Assembly (NCBI GenBank): GCA_963920575.1
Contig: OY986966.1
Location: forward strand, 7,864,871 to 7,928,870
Direction: 5' to 3'
Source: Narthecium ossifragum
Lineage: Eukaryota > Streptophyta > Magnoliopsida > Dioscoreales > Nartheciaceae
DNA: 64,000 bases
Part shown: positions 35,140 to 47,835 of the stretch, piece by piece
Layout: each line of letters starts with the position of its first letter
How positions within the stretch are numbered: the stretch's first letter is position 1
The notes under the pieces: model-generated
Told to the model about the DNA's origin: nothing
The model's input: the letters and a program-made list of their open reading frames with translations, nothing else
The model's database searches: none
Position numbers and translations under genes: made by a program

Positions 35140-35990
35140 ATTTGGATTTTTCCAGTATAAAATCCAAGCCGTCCCACCTCCATCCCAGATCCATCCGAGC
35201 TTGCCTCGGATCCATCCCGCCATCGCCGTCCCGATCTCGCCGTCCTGGAGATTGGACGAGGTGGTGATGGGTTTGGTGGCGATGACGAGGTGGTGATGGG
35301 TTTGGTGGCGATCTCGCCGACCCAGCTCCATCCCAGCTGCATCCGAGCTCGCCGCGGATCCATCCCCGCCATCGTCGACCCGATCTCGCCGTCGCCGTCC
35401 CGATCTCGCCGTCGCCGTATCGACATCGGCGCCCTGGAGATTGGACGATGCGGTGATGGGTTTGGCGGCGATCTCGCCGACCCACCTCCATCCCAGCTCC
35501 ATCCGAGCTCGCCGCGGATCCATCCCGCCATCGCCGACCCCATCTCGCGGTCGCCGTCCCACCTCCATCCTAGCTCCATCCGAGCTCACCGCGGATCCGC
35601 ACCTCCATCCGAGCTCGTCGCGTATCCGCACCTCCATCCGAGCTCGCCGCGGATCTGCACCTCCATTCCAGCTCGCCGTCGTCCGATCCCGAGCGCTCAC
35701 CGTCAGTCCCGTTCGCCCGATCATGTCGCGTCGCGTCGCCTCCTCTTCTTCGCTATGCCATCCGATCTCGTCAGATCCAACGCCAAACCCATCACCACCT
35801 CGTCCGATCTCCATCGCTACCTCCATCACCACCTCCGATCCCCATCCCCATCACCACCTTCGACGACCTCCTCCTCCTTCCGACGTCCCCATCACCGACC
35901 GCCCAACCCCCCTCCTCCTTGCGATGCTATCAGTGGTTCGGCGAATGCTTCGGGGGAAGACAAGCCGGGGCCAGGAGAGAGATGACATAA
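35140..35990. repeat. GC-rich minisatellite-like block
   Basis: It is built of imperfect units of about 55-65 bp containing CTCCATCCGAGCTCGCCG and CGGATCCATCCCGCCATCG. GATGGGTTTGGTGGCGAT occurs three times at 35265-35475. Long open frames exist in several frames on both strands at once (35122-36001), as expected from a short CG-rich repeat. I do not call a protein. Confidence 0.65.
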
Positions 35991-36303
35991 GGGCATTTTA
36001 GACATTAAAATTTATAGTTGTTAAGAAAGAGATTAAATGACTTAATAATTAGTAGAAGGATCATAAAACAAATAAGATCTCATGAAGAGATTAAATGACA
36101 ATTACTCGTTAAAATTACCTTTGTGATAATATAGTACCAGAAATTTATAACGATAGGTCAAAATTGGGTTCAAAACAGATCACATCATGACATGCTCGTC
36201 AATTTCATATAACAGTGTGAGCGATGGGACTAAAATCGCGTGCCACAAAGGGTAATTTTGCATGTACCAAAAGTTGATTTTAACCCAGTACAAAACAAAC
36301 GCT

Positions 36304-36640
36304 TGGCATGTTATATTAATAAATATGGTAAAAATAATTTTTTTTAGTTTGGCTTTTTACTAAATGTGGTTAAATTCAAGCACCAACAACTGTTTCATCT
36401 ATGGAAATTTGGGTATGGTTCAAATTAATCCAAAACTACTTCTCAAATATATTTTATCAAAACCATGATAGTGGCATGTTATATTCATAAATATTGTAAA
36501 AAATATTTTTTTTTAGTTTGCCTTTTTACTAAATGTGGTTAAATTCAACACTAACAACCGTTTCATCTATGGAAATTTGGGTGTGGTTGAAATTAATCCA
36601 AAACTACTTCTCAAATATATTTAGCATAACCATGATAGTG
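36304..36640. repeat. Two tandem copies of about 167 bp
   Basis: The first copy begins TTGGCATGTTATATT at about 36304, the second GTGGCATGTTATATT at about 36471. They share long stretches (TTTTTACTAAATGTGGTTAAATT, TTTCATCTATGGAAATTTGGGT) with about 10 percent mismatches. It is non-coding. Confidence 0.8.
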
Positions 36641-36718
36641 TTTGATTAGAGAAAAGTAATTTCTTTTCTTCAGAACAGCAATCTCCTAGAATCTTGTTAT
36701 GGCTCGACAAGTCATTTA

Positions 36719-37522
36719 GGGTATGTTTGGTTGGTTGAATCACTGGTGCAAAGGGATCATGCGATGCATGCATCTCCCATCCAGATCGCTTGTTTGGTTG
36801 CGTCGTTTAGTCCAAAATGCAGCTTTTAAATTTCACGGTCGATCCACGTATCTATTGTCATATCGTTCGTCAGCCTATATGAGAAAATGATGCATCCATG
36901 ATTGATCCATTCATCGACCATCACTTCAGCTGTCTAACTCAAAATGTAGCTTTCAAACTTCATGGTCGATCCCACACATCCACTGTCGCATCAATCGCAG
37001 CCTCTGTAAAGAAATGCATCATGGATCAATCCATTCATGAACCATCGCATCGATCACCAGCCTCTATGAGGAAATGATGCATCATGGATCAATCCATTCA
37101 TGAACCGTCGCATCGATCGCCAGTCTCTATGAGGAAGTGATGCATCATGGATCAATCCATTCATGAATCGTCGCTTCAAGCATCTAACTCAAAATGCAGC
37201 TTTCAAACTTCACGGTCGATCTACACATCCATCATTGCATCGACTGCCAGTCTCTGTGAGGAAATAATGCATTCAGGGTCGATCCAAGCATCGACAATCG
37301 CTTCAGCCGTTTAGCTTAAAATGCAGCTTTCAAACTTCACAGTCGATCCACGCATCGATCGTGGAGGGTGCATCGCATGAAACGGTCATTTTTGGCAGTT
37401 TCATACGATACACGATTTGCCTTAAAAAAATACATCGCATGATACATGTATTAGTTGATACGTGATGAACGAAACACAGGATCATCGTGGAGGGTCCTGA
37501 TGCAACCCAACCAAACAGCACG
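36719..37522. mobile_element. PIF/Harbinger-like MITE, 804 bp
   Basis: The element is flanked by TTA at 36716-36718 and 37523-37525. The ends are related by inversion: GTTTGGTTGGTTGAATCA at the left, and on the complementary strand at the right GTTTGGTTGGGTTGCATCA. The inside has four to five imperfect direct repeats of about 120 bp containing ATGATGCATCATGGATCAATCC and CGTCGCATCGATCGCCAG. There is no coding capacity. Confidence 0.75.
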
Positions 37523-37525
37523 TTA

Positions 37526-38202
37526 GTTCAAGAAAACTAATTTACTCCATGGAGGAGAGGATTTATTCTTTTGTCCCCCTTAAAAGATTTGATTTTATAT
37601 ATTTCACCCTGAAAAATTGAAATTACGCTATAAACCTGAAAACCTTGATTATTGTCATATATCTCATTTTGTCCACTTCCATATGCTAACATGACCTAAC
37701 CATGGTTAAGAATGTAACCAGAGTTGTAAAATGTCTCATATGCCTTTGCTTATTAAAACATATGTTCATTTGATCATAAAACTTAGCCTTCCGTGTTTAC
37801 TAACTATCATGTCTTTCATATAAGCATCCCATAAAACTGACCGAAATTGAGACAAAATTGTTAGAGGTGGAGATAGCTCGTCGAACAGAAAGATGGAAAC
37901 CAGACAATTCCTGATATCAAGTCCTATCATTTGGGTCAAAGGAGGGGTACAGGCAAAGGCAATTAAGTAACTTCACTCTAATTTGAAACGCTCTGTCCAG
38001 CATATTCTCCGGATATTCCACTCCAATTAATTAATATTTGACAATAATAAAGGATTTCAGGTTCATGTTGTAATTTCAATATTTTTTAGAGTGAAATATA
38101 TAAAATCAAACTTTTTTGGGGATATATGTAAATAACCCAAATCTATAATACTCCTATCTAACAGCTCTTTGCCCACGCGCAGCTCAGTCCAGTCCAAACA
38201 AA
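37526..38202 (+). promoter_or_regulatory. Upstream region of the HEXO1-like gene
   Basis: There is no other gene between the MITE at 36719 and the HEXO1-like start. A weak TATA-like CTATAAT occurs near 38140, about 60 bases before the ATG, and a CT-rich leader follows. The transcription start cannot be fixed from sequence. Confidence 0.35.
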
Positions 38203-41200
38203 ATGCCCACCGGATCAATTATTCCCGTCTCTATCGCCGTCGTCGTCGTCGTCGTCTTCCCCCTACTCGCCGGCGGAAAGCGAGCCCCGCTTCCCAGGAC
38301 CGGCGGCGACTCCCTCGTCTACCTATGGCCTCTTCCCAAGAACGTTACTCACGGCGACAAAATACTGACCGTCGACCCCGATCTCGATCTCGCCCTCGCC
38401 GGCGGGGCGTCAACGATCGTCTCCGAGGCTTTCTACAGGTACAAAGATCTCGTCTTTAAGTCGCAGTCCGTGAAGAGGTATTCGGCGGAGTATGATATCA
38501 GTAAACTGACGGTGGTGGTCAATTCGGATAACGAAACGGTGCGATCTGTTGTTTTACGGGGTTTATTTGTCGCTGAATGACTCCGCAGCAGTAATTGAGA
38601 TTGTGATTTTTGATTTCTTATATGAATTGTATAGCTTCATTTCGGAGTGGATGAAAGCTATACTCTGTATGTTGGTGGAGGGTCGAGCCTGTCGATCGTC
38701 AGAGGGGCTACAATAGAGGTATGTGCGAAGCTGATGATGCCAAATTCTGTCCTTTTATCTTCAGTAGGGAGGCATTTGGTTTGGAGATCAGCGGCTATCC
38801 CTGTACTCATTTGTGTATATTTGATATGTTAATTGGAGTTCGAGGATTGATTGGTTAACTGGGAGGCGATACTTAGCATAACCAATCTGTATCCTTAATT
38901 TTCACATTAAATAGAATAACATGAAATATGCAGTTCCTGTAGCTCTGTTTTCAATTGTTTTCCTTTTTCACGGCAACGATTTTTAGGTGCTCTCGCACTG
39001 ATTAACAGCTGTTGAAGATTGTTTTTGCAGGCAAACAATATTTTTGGGGCATTACGTGGCTTAGAGGTATGTGTGATTGATGTACTATAAACCTCATTAT
39101 TTCTCCTATATACTAGCGCTCTGCATATGGCCACTTCAGTGAATTGCCTCTCCCTCCCTAAGGAACATGCATAAATAGTCTTGTCGTGTACTATGTAGAT
39201 AATCATGCAGTATGTTTTTCTAAACATTGCATGCTTTTGATAATTCTGATCTAATATTGAACTTCTTTCCCAGACATTCAGTCAATTGTGTGCTTTTAAT
39301 TATGAGACTAAGAATGTAGAAGTCCAGAAGGCCCCATGGTATATTCAAGACGAGCCAAGATTTACTTTTCGTGGACTTCTTCTTGGTAAGGAAGCTACAG
39401 TTCTGTGATCAAATATTTTCCCAATTACCAAATGTATGTATGTGATGTTTGATAAAGGAAGTCAAGGAGTTATCCTAACATTTGCAGATACCTCACGGCA
39501 TTACTTACCAGTAAGCGTGATCAAGCAAGTCATCGAGTCTATGTCATATGCTAAACTTGTAAGAAGTGTTTTAGTTCAAACTTCTAAATATTGGAGGTAT
39601 TTCTCCCTGCTGATCCGAATTTTCTGTCTATGTTTAGTAGAATGTTCTTCACTGGCACATCATAGATGAACAGTCCTTTCCTCTAGAGGTACCTTCATAT
39701 CCTAATTTATGGACTGGATCATACACAAAGTTGGAGAGATACACGGTTGAAGATGCATCTGAAGTGGTCGAGTAAGTCAGTTCCTACTGAGTAGAACATG
39801 TTTAAAGAAGCTTTCTGTCTTTTCTTAGCATTCTTCCTCATCGAAGAACTTGAAGTTCCATTCAGAAGCTACATAGGTGTCACTATGCTATGGTTTTGGA
39901 TCCTGGACCTTGACAAATGTTTTTATGGACCATTTTAGGTCCTCTGTTGTGTAATACCTCTCGTTTGCTCCTATTGATTCCACATGATCCCAGGCTTTTG
40001 TGCTATTATAGTCAGGAAATGGTAGACATTTTTGACAATGTGGAATGATTGCATAGCAAAATACAAAGATTCAGATTTGAGACGATTGCCTTTTAGCTTT
40101 GAGTGAATCGCGGAAACATATAGTAGGCAGAAGCTCGAGTAAAATTTTAGTCTAGCAAAAAATTGTTCTTGATGTGAATGGGTAACAAGGCTACAATGGA
40201 AGCTTCTTCACTTGCCTGAGATGTAAATTGATCCAAATTTTAAGATAATGAATCATTTCAGCAAAATTGTGTCAAACGAATGGAAAATTTTCACTGCTAC
40301 CCATAGAATGGTTCTTATGATTGGTAAGGTCACATCTACCTATCAATAAGCATGAAAGGAGAATCCTTCAAGAACATTGTTCATTTCGGGTCAGGATGAA
40401 CATAGAGTCATCCATGTTGCTGTTTTCTTTGTTGCATTCATACAATTCTCTCTTATGTTATGAAGTTAAGTTGGTTCTGGAGTTGACAAAAAGCATGTCT
40501 TGTTATGCTGAATCTTGTTTCTTTCTTTGTAATCGTTCACTGTTTTCTACGATACCGTGGTCATTTCTCCTTAATAACACAAGTTGAAGGGAAATTTGTT
40601 TCATGAGTTTGGTATTTAATAATTTCTCTAAGTTGCTTAAGTTATTTGCTCCTTCTATTTTCTGATTTTATGTTTTGCCCTATTTGATGCATGTTTATGG
40701 CGTGATGGGAAGATTTGCAAGGAGAAGAGGTAACTTGTGTTTTCATGATAACTCAATCTTGCCAAAGTAGCGTAATGTCACTCATCAAATCACATTCTTT
40801 CCCTGACTGCAAAGTATATCTATTTTTGTTTCCCTGACTGTAAATTCATAGGTTGTGGACCTATTTTTTCATGCTTACTAGTTTGTCAACAAAGAGAATG
40901 TTTGGCCATTATTTTCACTTTACTGCAGATGAAATACTAAATTTCATTCACGACTTCGAATGTCTATTTCAGGCATCCATATCATGGCGGAAATCGATGT
41001 TCCTGGTCATGCAGAGTCATGGTATAGGAATCTGGATGGATTTTTTACTTCCTTTCTCTAATTTTCTAGAAACTTGGGCCAGAAATCAAATTTGGCTGTA
41101 AATGTTTTCTTAGACTTGGATATAGTACATTGGTATTTCAACCTCTGTCCTGAACGTAGAGCAAATAATTCTTTATGTTCTATGCAGGGGAGTTGGATAT

Positions 41201-44200
41201 CCTAGTCTTTGGCCTTCTCCAAACTGCACTGAGCCCCTTGATGTTACTAAAGATTTTACATTTGAAGTGCTGTCTGGAATACTGACAGGTAGTTTGGCTT
41301 CTTTTCTTTTACCAAGCAGCTACTAGAGTTTACCACGTGTATGGGACTTGTGTTCTTTCTCTTTATTGTCAGGCTGAATTCGCTTTCTAGCATACCAGAG
41401 TACTGCCAATACCATTTAGAAGGATAGGTACCTCATTCCTAGGAATGCATACCATGCCAACTTGGCATTTATCGAACTTTGGGGGGGCTTTAGTCCTGGA
41501 AAATTTAAATTCTAAAAATTCTGCTGTCTCATTATTCTCTCCATGTGGCAAGAATTCTGCTTGGACTTTCATAATGCTACTGTGTTTTCAGAAATGGCTT
41601 GATAGATGGCTACTTATCCTGTAAAATGGATATTAAGGATGCTGAATCTAGTTTCTACTTATTTAAGCTCAAGATTCAAGACTTTCTTCTCATATACTTA
41701 CAGACCTACTACTCTCTGCTGGCTCTCTTTTGATGTCTTAGATATTTAGTTTTTGCAATCTGTTCTTTGTTTTGCAAGGGCTGCAGCTTGACCATGCATA
41801 TTTTCTGATTGGGCTTTAAGTGTGTAGATGGTCACTTGGGTGAATGGATATGCGCAGATTTTTCTAAATAATCCAAACTCTCTTAAAATTGAATGATCAA
41901 ATCAACTTCACTTTTGAATTGAATTGACTTATATCTAAGTTCAGATGAAGGTGGATCAGTGGATGTGTTTAAAAGTTTCTTGAGTGGGGCTGAAAGCCTG
42001 AAACTACTTATCTAAAACTAACATAAACACAGGGAGAAAATATTGTGCACTTCGAATCTGGAAGCAACCGATAGCTGGTTTTGACAGGCACCTAGTTCGA
42101 ACATAGGAAGTTGGTTTTTTAACTGGTCATGATAGTTACAATGTGATTTATCCTTTCACTCATTACACCGTTCATTTCTTTTATCTTTGTTTCTTGTCTC
42201 AACCCACATTTCCATCTACTATGAATATGCATTGATATTGTTTTATTTCCATTACTCGACTGCATTTGGGCTTGTATTTAGGTTCATCTTGATTCAAAGA
42301 TGTGGAAGGATATCCTTGCAAAATATGACCTGCTAAGCATTCATATTTGTGTTCTTCAATGATGTCAACAAAAAGTGATACCCATTATTTATGCTTGATG
42401 CTTGTGACTTCCAACTTATCAGTGATCTGGACTGTCTTTTTTATAGATATGAGGAGAATTTTCCCATTTGGGCTCTTTCACTTGGGAGGGGATGAGGTCA
42501 ACACAGGTTGGTTTGCTCAATCATTTAGCAGTAGATCATATTAAACTACCCTTTTGGCATTTTAATTCCTATTATATAAGGTAATAAGCGCTTTTAGATG
42601 CTGTGATTTGTTCATCATTATTGTATGTTCGATAGCTCTTATCCCCAGACCCAACGGGCTAGTAAATATCTAAAGGTGAAGTGAGATGAATTTCCAATGG
42701 CTTTCATCAAACCTGTAGAGGAAGGCATAACATGTCTCTTCTGGTATGTGCTGAAATGTTCAATTAAGTACACATGTGCTGGAATAGTTTAGTTCGGAGT
42801 AAAGGAAAAGGGGAAGGGATGAATACGACGATATAATGTGGAAGCAGTTTAAACATGGTTTATAGCAGGCATTATAGAAAGAACGTGAATAGTTGTATTT
42901 TTAAATTCAAGGATCTTCTGGGTTCGAAGATAGGTTTTACTGTTAAATTGAGGATTTTCTAATTGTTCTTCTTTGTGCTTCCCATTGTTGGCTCAAACTA
43001 AGGGGGAAAAACCTGTTTTTCTTTGTAAAGTTCAAAGAAGCTCTTGCTTAAGAATATATTTATCTGAAATTGCATTGTATCAATTTTCTAATTGTTCTTC
43101 TTTGTGCTTCCCATTGTTGGCTCAAACTAAGGGGGAAAAACCTGTTTTTCTTTGTAAAGTTCAAAGAAGCTCTTGCTTAAGAATATATTTATCTGAAATT
43201 GCATTGTATGTATGCAGTTTCTCATCTGTCAGCCTTTACCACTTTAAAATAATAAGTACTGTTATTTGGGTTGATCTTATTTTCATTGCGTGTATGATCA
43301 AAAAGCTTTGCGTAATAGTATTGGTTATCTTTGTCACTTACCTGAGCAATCACCATGAATTTAACTGTTTAAATCTGTACTAACATGAATATTCCTGTTG
43401 TTATTTTCATGGAATATTAATTGCCTAATTCCTTTTTTCAACAATTGCAGATTGCTGGAGTAACACCCCACATGTAAAGCAATGGTATGATATCATTTTT
43501 TATGCATTATTGGGTGTCTATTGGTTTGTACCATTGGTTGTTGCAGCATGTGATCTCCCTATATCCCTGTTAAATTTTATATGGCACTTTGTTGTGATAG
43601 CGTTTATAAAATTTTGTTCCTTCTGCTCTGTGTTCATAGTAAGAGGAACCATAGATACCATTTGCTTGTCTGATATTACAACCTACCAAATAAAGAGGTG
43701 GATCATCAAAGTTCATTTTCTGAAGAAGATATAGTTAATTGATCTATTCTGCGAGTTCTATCTAGCAAGTTTATAGTTCAAATATCTGTTTTATAGTCTT
43801 ACATGATTATGCTCATGATTATGAGCTGAAGATAGTCCAGCGTTTCTGCTTTGAATGGAACAATTGCATGGTTGTGATAACTGAACTGTAGGCCAGAGGA
43901 AATTTTGATTAACCATTTGTTCTCATGACTGTTATCCTATCAATTAGTGCATTCAATCAGTACACTAATTGCTGGGCAGTTTCCATTTATCTGATGTATC
44001 CAAAAGCACTCTTCATATATTCAAATGTTTTGCATTTTAATTAGTAGTATGCATTATTAGCTATTGCGCTTATTGAATTTGAGGATGAATACAGGCTTCA
44101 GGCGCGCAACATGACTGAAAAGGCTGCATATCAATATTTTGTATTGAAAGCTCAAGATATAGCAATTGCTCATAATTGGATTCCTGTCAATTGGTAGGTA

Positions 44201-45802
44201 TTTAACCTTCTTGGTAAAAGATTCCATATTAATTAGCTATGTAGATGCACTGTTTGGTAATTGATTATTTCTCATTTCTATTGATGTGTTATCTGGATCA
44301 TCCAGGGAAGAAACCTTCAACAGTTTCAAGGAAAATCTCAATCCACACACAGTGGTACATAACTGGTGCGAGTCTACTCTCACATTTATTTTTTTGATGG
44401 ACAGAAGTGTCGAGCTTATTTGCTTACTGTGGGAGTCATATCTTTTTGTTTGCTAGATTATCTTTATCCATACTCTTTTTTTTTCTCCCTTGAAGGTTGG
44501 GTCCTGGCGTTTGTCCTAAAGCAGTTGCAAAGGGTTTTAGATGCATTGTAAGCAACCAGGGTGTATGGTATCTCGATCATCTGGATGTTCCTTGGGAGGA
44601 TTTCTATCAAAGTGAGCCTCTGGAAGGGATAACTGATTCTTTCCAACAATCACTTGTGCTTGGTGGGGAGGTATGTATGTGGGGTGAGACAGCTGACACT
44701 TCCGATGTTCAACAAACAATATGGCCTCGTGCTGCTGCAGCTGCAGGTATGCAAATATTAGACCAAATCTCGAGTGAAGAAAATTTTCTTTTTGGGTATA
44801 AAGATCTGGACACTTCTGGTAACATAAATAAAGCAGATACTACATTATGCTGATAAAACTTAGAATTCTGTGTCACACCATTTTACCCTTTCCGTGTTGT
44901 TGAGATAAAAAATCTAATACTTAAGCTTCCGTCCTTAGGTCAATACAAGCATAAAAATTCGAGTTAAGAAGCTTCTTTGGCGGGCATTTGTATTCAGGCC
45001 TGCACTAACAAACTAAACCAAATCCTCTGTGGATGCGACCATACTTCCTTATATAACATCCATGAACATAAGACTTGCAAACCCCACAAGATGCCCTTGT
45101 GCCTGTTTGTTTGCTATCTAATCGAATTATAGAAGTTATGATTCCTTGCTTTCTTGATTAATACAGCCGTCAACATAGCTTCGTCAGAACACGTAAAGTT
45201 TTGTGGTTGATAGTTCACTTGGCCCATGACAACAGCCATCCAGCCTTATCCCCAATAATTTGGAGGCTTTTTGAATCTTTATCCGCTATCTCTATCAAGG
45301 ACTGCATCTTTCTGTAATTTTGGCAGTAACTACTGGACCCAGCACTGGACATTGAATTAGCTTAAAAGCCTGTCTTGAAAAGATGTCAAAAAATGAAGGA
45401 ATCCAAACACAATTCAGCCAATTAAGTAGGTATGGATGTCACAATTGGCAGTCTGGAACTTCTAGATAACTTGGAAATGCACTGCCACCCAACTTTATGT
45501 GCTATTTTGATGTCTTTTTGCTTCCTCTAAGAAAAGTTTTCCAGTTTGCCTATAACAATTTAATACCTTAAGCTTTTTTTTTTGTTTTCCTTTTTGGCCA
45601 CGCCGGCATTTATGAAAATCCTATAGAACGCCTGTGGAGCACAAGGGAGGCTACTTCTGCCGGAGCTTTAAATTCGACAGTGCTACCTCGTCTCCAATAT
45701 TTCAGATGCTTACTGAATCATCGCGGGTTTGCAGCTGCTCCAGTGACAAATTGGTATGCAAGATCGGCTCCAATTGGTACTGGTTCGTGCTTTGCCCAGT
45801 AA
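38203..45802 (+). CDS. HEXO1: Beta-N-acetylhexosaminidase, HEXO1-like (GH20), complete spliced gene
   Basis: Fifteen coding exons: 38203-38538, 38635-38718, 39031-39066, 39274-39385, 39488-39558, 39641-39771, 40713-40729, 40973-41021, 41188-41288, 42447-42506, 43451-43484, 44095-44193, 44306-44365, 44496-44746, 45627-45802. All joins are GT-AG and in frame, giving 538 residues (plant HEXO proteins are about 535-580). It has an N-terminal hydrophobic signal (residues 5-25), a GH20 N-terminal domain and then the catalytic barrel: R-G-L-L-L-D-T-S-R-H-Y, W-H-I-I-D, E-I-D-V-P-G-H and H-L-G-G-D-E-V-N-T with the catalytic pair D328-E329. The close match to Arabidopsis HEXO1 in D-M-R-x-I-F-P-F and Y-L-D-H-L-D-V-P-W supports the vacuolar enzyme that trims terminal GlcNAc from N-glycans (recalled family knowledge). 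It has several N-x-S/T sites. Exon 7 is a 17-nt microexon. The choice of HEXO1 over HEXO3 is by resemblance only. Confidence 0.93.
42954..43209. repeat. Near-perfect 129-bp tandem duplication in a HEXO1 intron
   Basis: The unit beginning ATTTTCTAATTGTTC occupies 42954-43082 and is repeated at 43083-43209. I see no mismatch over about 126 bases. It lies in the intron between exons 10 and 11 and creates a spurious 136-codon open frame. Confidence 0.93.
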
Positions 45803-46646
45803 TCTTAGCAAGTTGTACAGTAAGTTTGAAACCTCCAAAGCTTCCTGCTTCATGGGTCGCTGAACAATCTTGATCTGGTTTTTGTTTCAATTGAAGTGTA
45901 TCTACCTTGTGATTTATGTTGTGCAATATTTGTTTGTGTCATTGCTTCAGTGAAAGATTTCATTGTACACTTGTATCACTATGTATCAAACTGTTCAAAA
46001 GCATAAAATAAATCATGTTTAAGTCATAATCTAGAAACCCTCAGATGACCTTACACGGTCATATATGCTTGAAGAACTACGCCAACTGAATCTTCGGCAG
46101 CAGACGGTACGTACGTAGCCATGTAAAGATATCTCAGAGCTTCTATCATGAATGGTACAGCAGCTTATTATCTCATTTCATTCCCTTTGTCAATAGCTTA
46201 GCTTGAAAGCACCACCATCTCGACAGTTTTTGTCAAGAGAAAAAACTACTATATTTTCACTAGTTTCTATAGGTGGAAGCCAGAGCGCAATTTTTTTTTC
46301 CCTTTTTATTTTTAACAAAATGAGCCGAAGCTACAGTCTCATGAGCTGATCTACATCAATCTGGCCGCTGTCAGCATAGCCTCCCTAACGAGACGAGTAA
46401 TCTTATCTGTTCTTACATTATATTTTTCAAAGGAGATGAGCAATCTCACCCGCTCTTACATTACACTCTCGTGGGATATATATAATAGGAAACCTCACAA
46501 ACTGACTAATAACCCACCAAATTTCTATAGGTGGAAGCTAGAACTCATGACCTTCTCAAAACAAAGATTAATTCTTGTTCTTGCTATTGTTTCATGAACT
46601 CAGATATCCTGTGATGTTTATAGATAAGAATCATAGGGTCACTTAT
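45803..46646 (+). other. HEXO1 3' flank, no further gene
   Basis: The 3' UTR presumably starts here; an AATAAA-containing GCATAAAATAAATC lies near 46000. A TTCTATAGGTGGAAGC word occurs twice (about 46265 and 46528). I see no other gene or transposon end. Confidence 0.5.
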
Positions 46647-47049
46647 GGATGCGTTTGGTTGTGGGATAGTCTATTCCGGGATTAGAGGGGATGAAGATTA
46701 GTATACTGGAATAAGTAGTGGGATATGTATGGTATTTTATTGAAAATAGTGATAAATTAGTAATGTTTGGTTGAAAAAATATGAATAAAGTTGATGTGAT
46801 TGGTTGAAAAGTAGGGATAATGAAGTAATGATTGGTTGAAAAGTGAAAAAGTAAGAACAAAGTTGATGAGATTGGTTGAAAAGAAAAGAAAATATAGTAA
46901 TGATTGGTTGAAAAGTAGGAATAAAGTGGGGATATGAATATGAATAAAAGTGAGGATAAAAATAGAAATTAAATGATGTTTGAATGTAATGTAGGAATAA
47001 AATGGGTTAAATCGGGGCTGGGATTCCTTATCCCCCAATCAAACAAGCC
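46647..47049 (-). mobile_element. Tourist-like MITE, copy 3 of 3
   Basis: About 403 bp with the same GTTTGGTTG...GGGATAG left end, GGTTGAAAAGTAGGGATAA interior repeats and CTTATCCCCCAATCAAAC right end as the copies at 7205 and 23441. The orientation is that of the 7205 copy. The flanking TTA is not exact, so the termini are uncertain by a few bases. Confidence 0.8.
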
Positions 47050-47835
47050 ATATATGGCCGTGGATGGCGTCACAATCGGACCCGTGCCGGCATCATGGTG
47101 TTGAGTTTGATTATTAATTATACCGTGACTGGTCGGCTGTCTTATGTTGGACGCTGGAATGGACCATCTGATCCATGGCTCCACCACAACAATTGTGGCG
47201 TGCCCCTTATAGTATAATAATTAGATTCTCATCATAGCTGTTCGGAGAAGTATGACTAAATAAATGAAGTAGATCTGCTCAACTCTCCTATCACGAGCAA
47301 CCATGTACATCATATTATTTTTCTTTTATTTTTTCATAATTGAGTGAAATTTTTACGTATTAAACACATTTCAGTTTTGATTATACAAAATAGGGTCGTT
47401 TTGGTTTTTGTTTATATTTAAGACCATTTTAAAAATTTTATGACATAAATACCCTTAGCTCTACTAGCAAATATAGGGCAATTAATATTTATATTTAATA
47501 CATTATTCTCTCTCTCCTCATGTTTCTCCCTCTCATTCCTCTCTCCCTCCCATCTCCCCGCGCCCTCTTTTGCATCTCTCTTCTTAAGCCCTAACTCTAA
47601 TCCTCTTTGGATTTATGGTGGAGCTTGGTGAGACCTTATGCCCGCCTTCTTCGCCTTCTTCGTCTTTGAATCCGGTGATGGAGAAGCCATTGGTTGTTAG
47701 GTTAAGAGGAAGCTATCAGAGGCGAAACTTGATGCCTTCATTGCTCTCTCTTTCACTCTCTCTCCCCCAACTCTATTTCCCTCTCCAATTTCTCTCTCTC
47801 TCTCTCTCTCCCCCTGCACGCTCGAGCTTGTGAAA
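47050..47835. other. Gene-free stretch with CT microsatellites
   Basis: Positions 47510-47830 are CT-rich, with a (CT)n run at about 47790-47808. A small open frame at 47615-47833 has no domain and sits on this low-complexity tract. Nothing else was recognised. Confidence 0.45.

Noticed and set aside
35122..36001. Open frames of 236, 231 and 186 residues
   Set aside because: All are products of the same GC-rich 55-65-bp minisatellite unit and read repetitive S/P/R/I or G/D/R/M residues without any recognisable fold.
42973..43383. 136-residue open frame
   Set aside because: It is created by the 129-bp tandem duplication inside a HEXO1 intron; the two halves are the same peptide.
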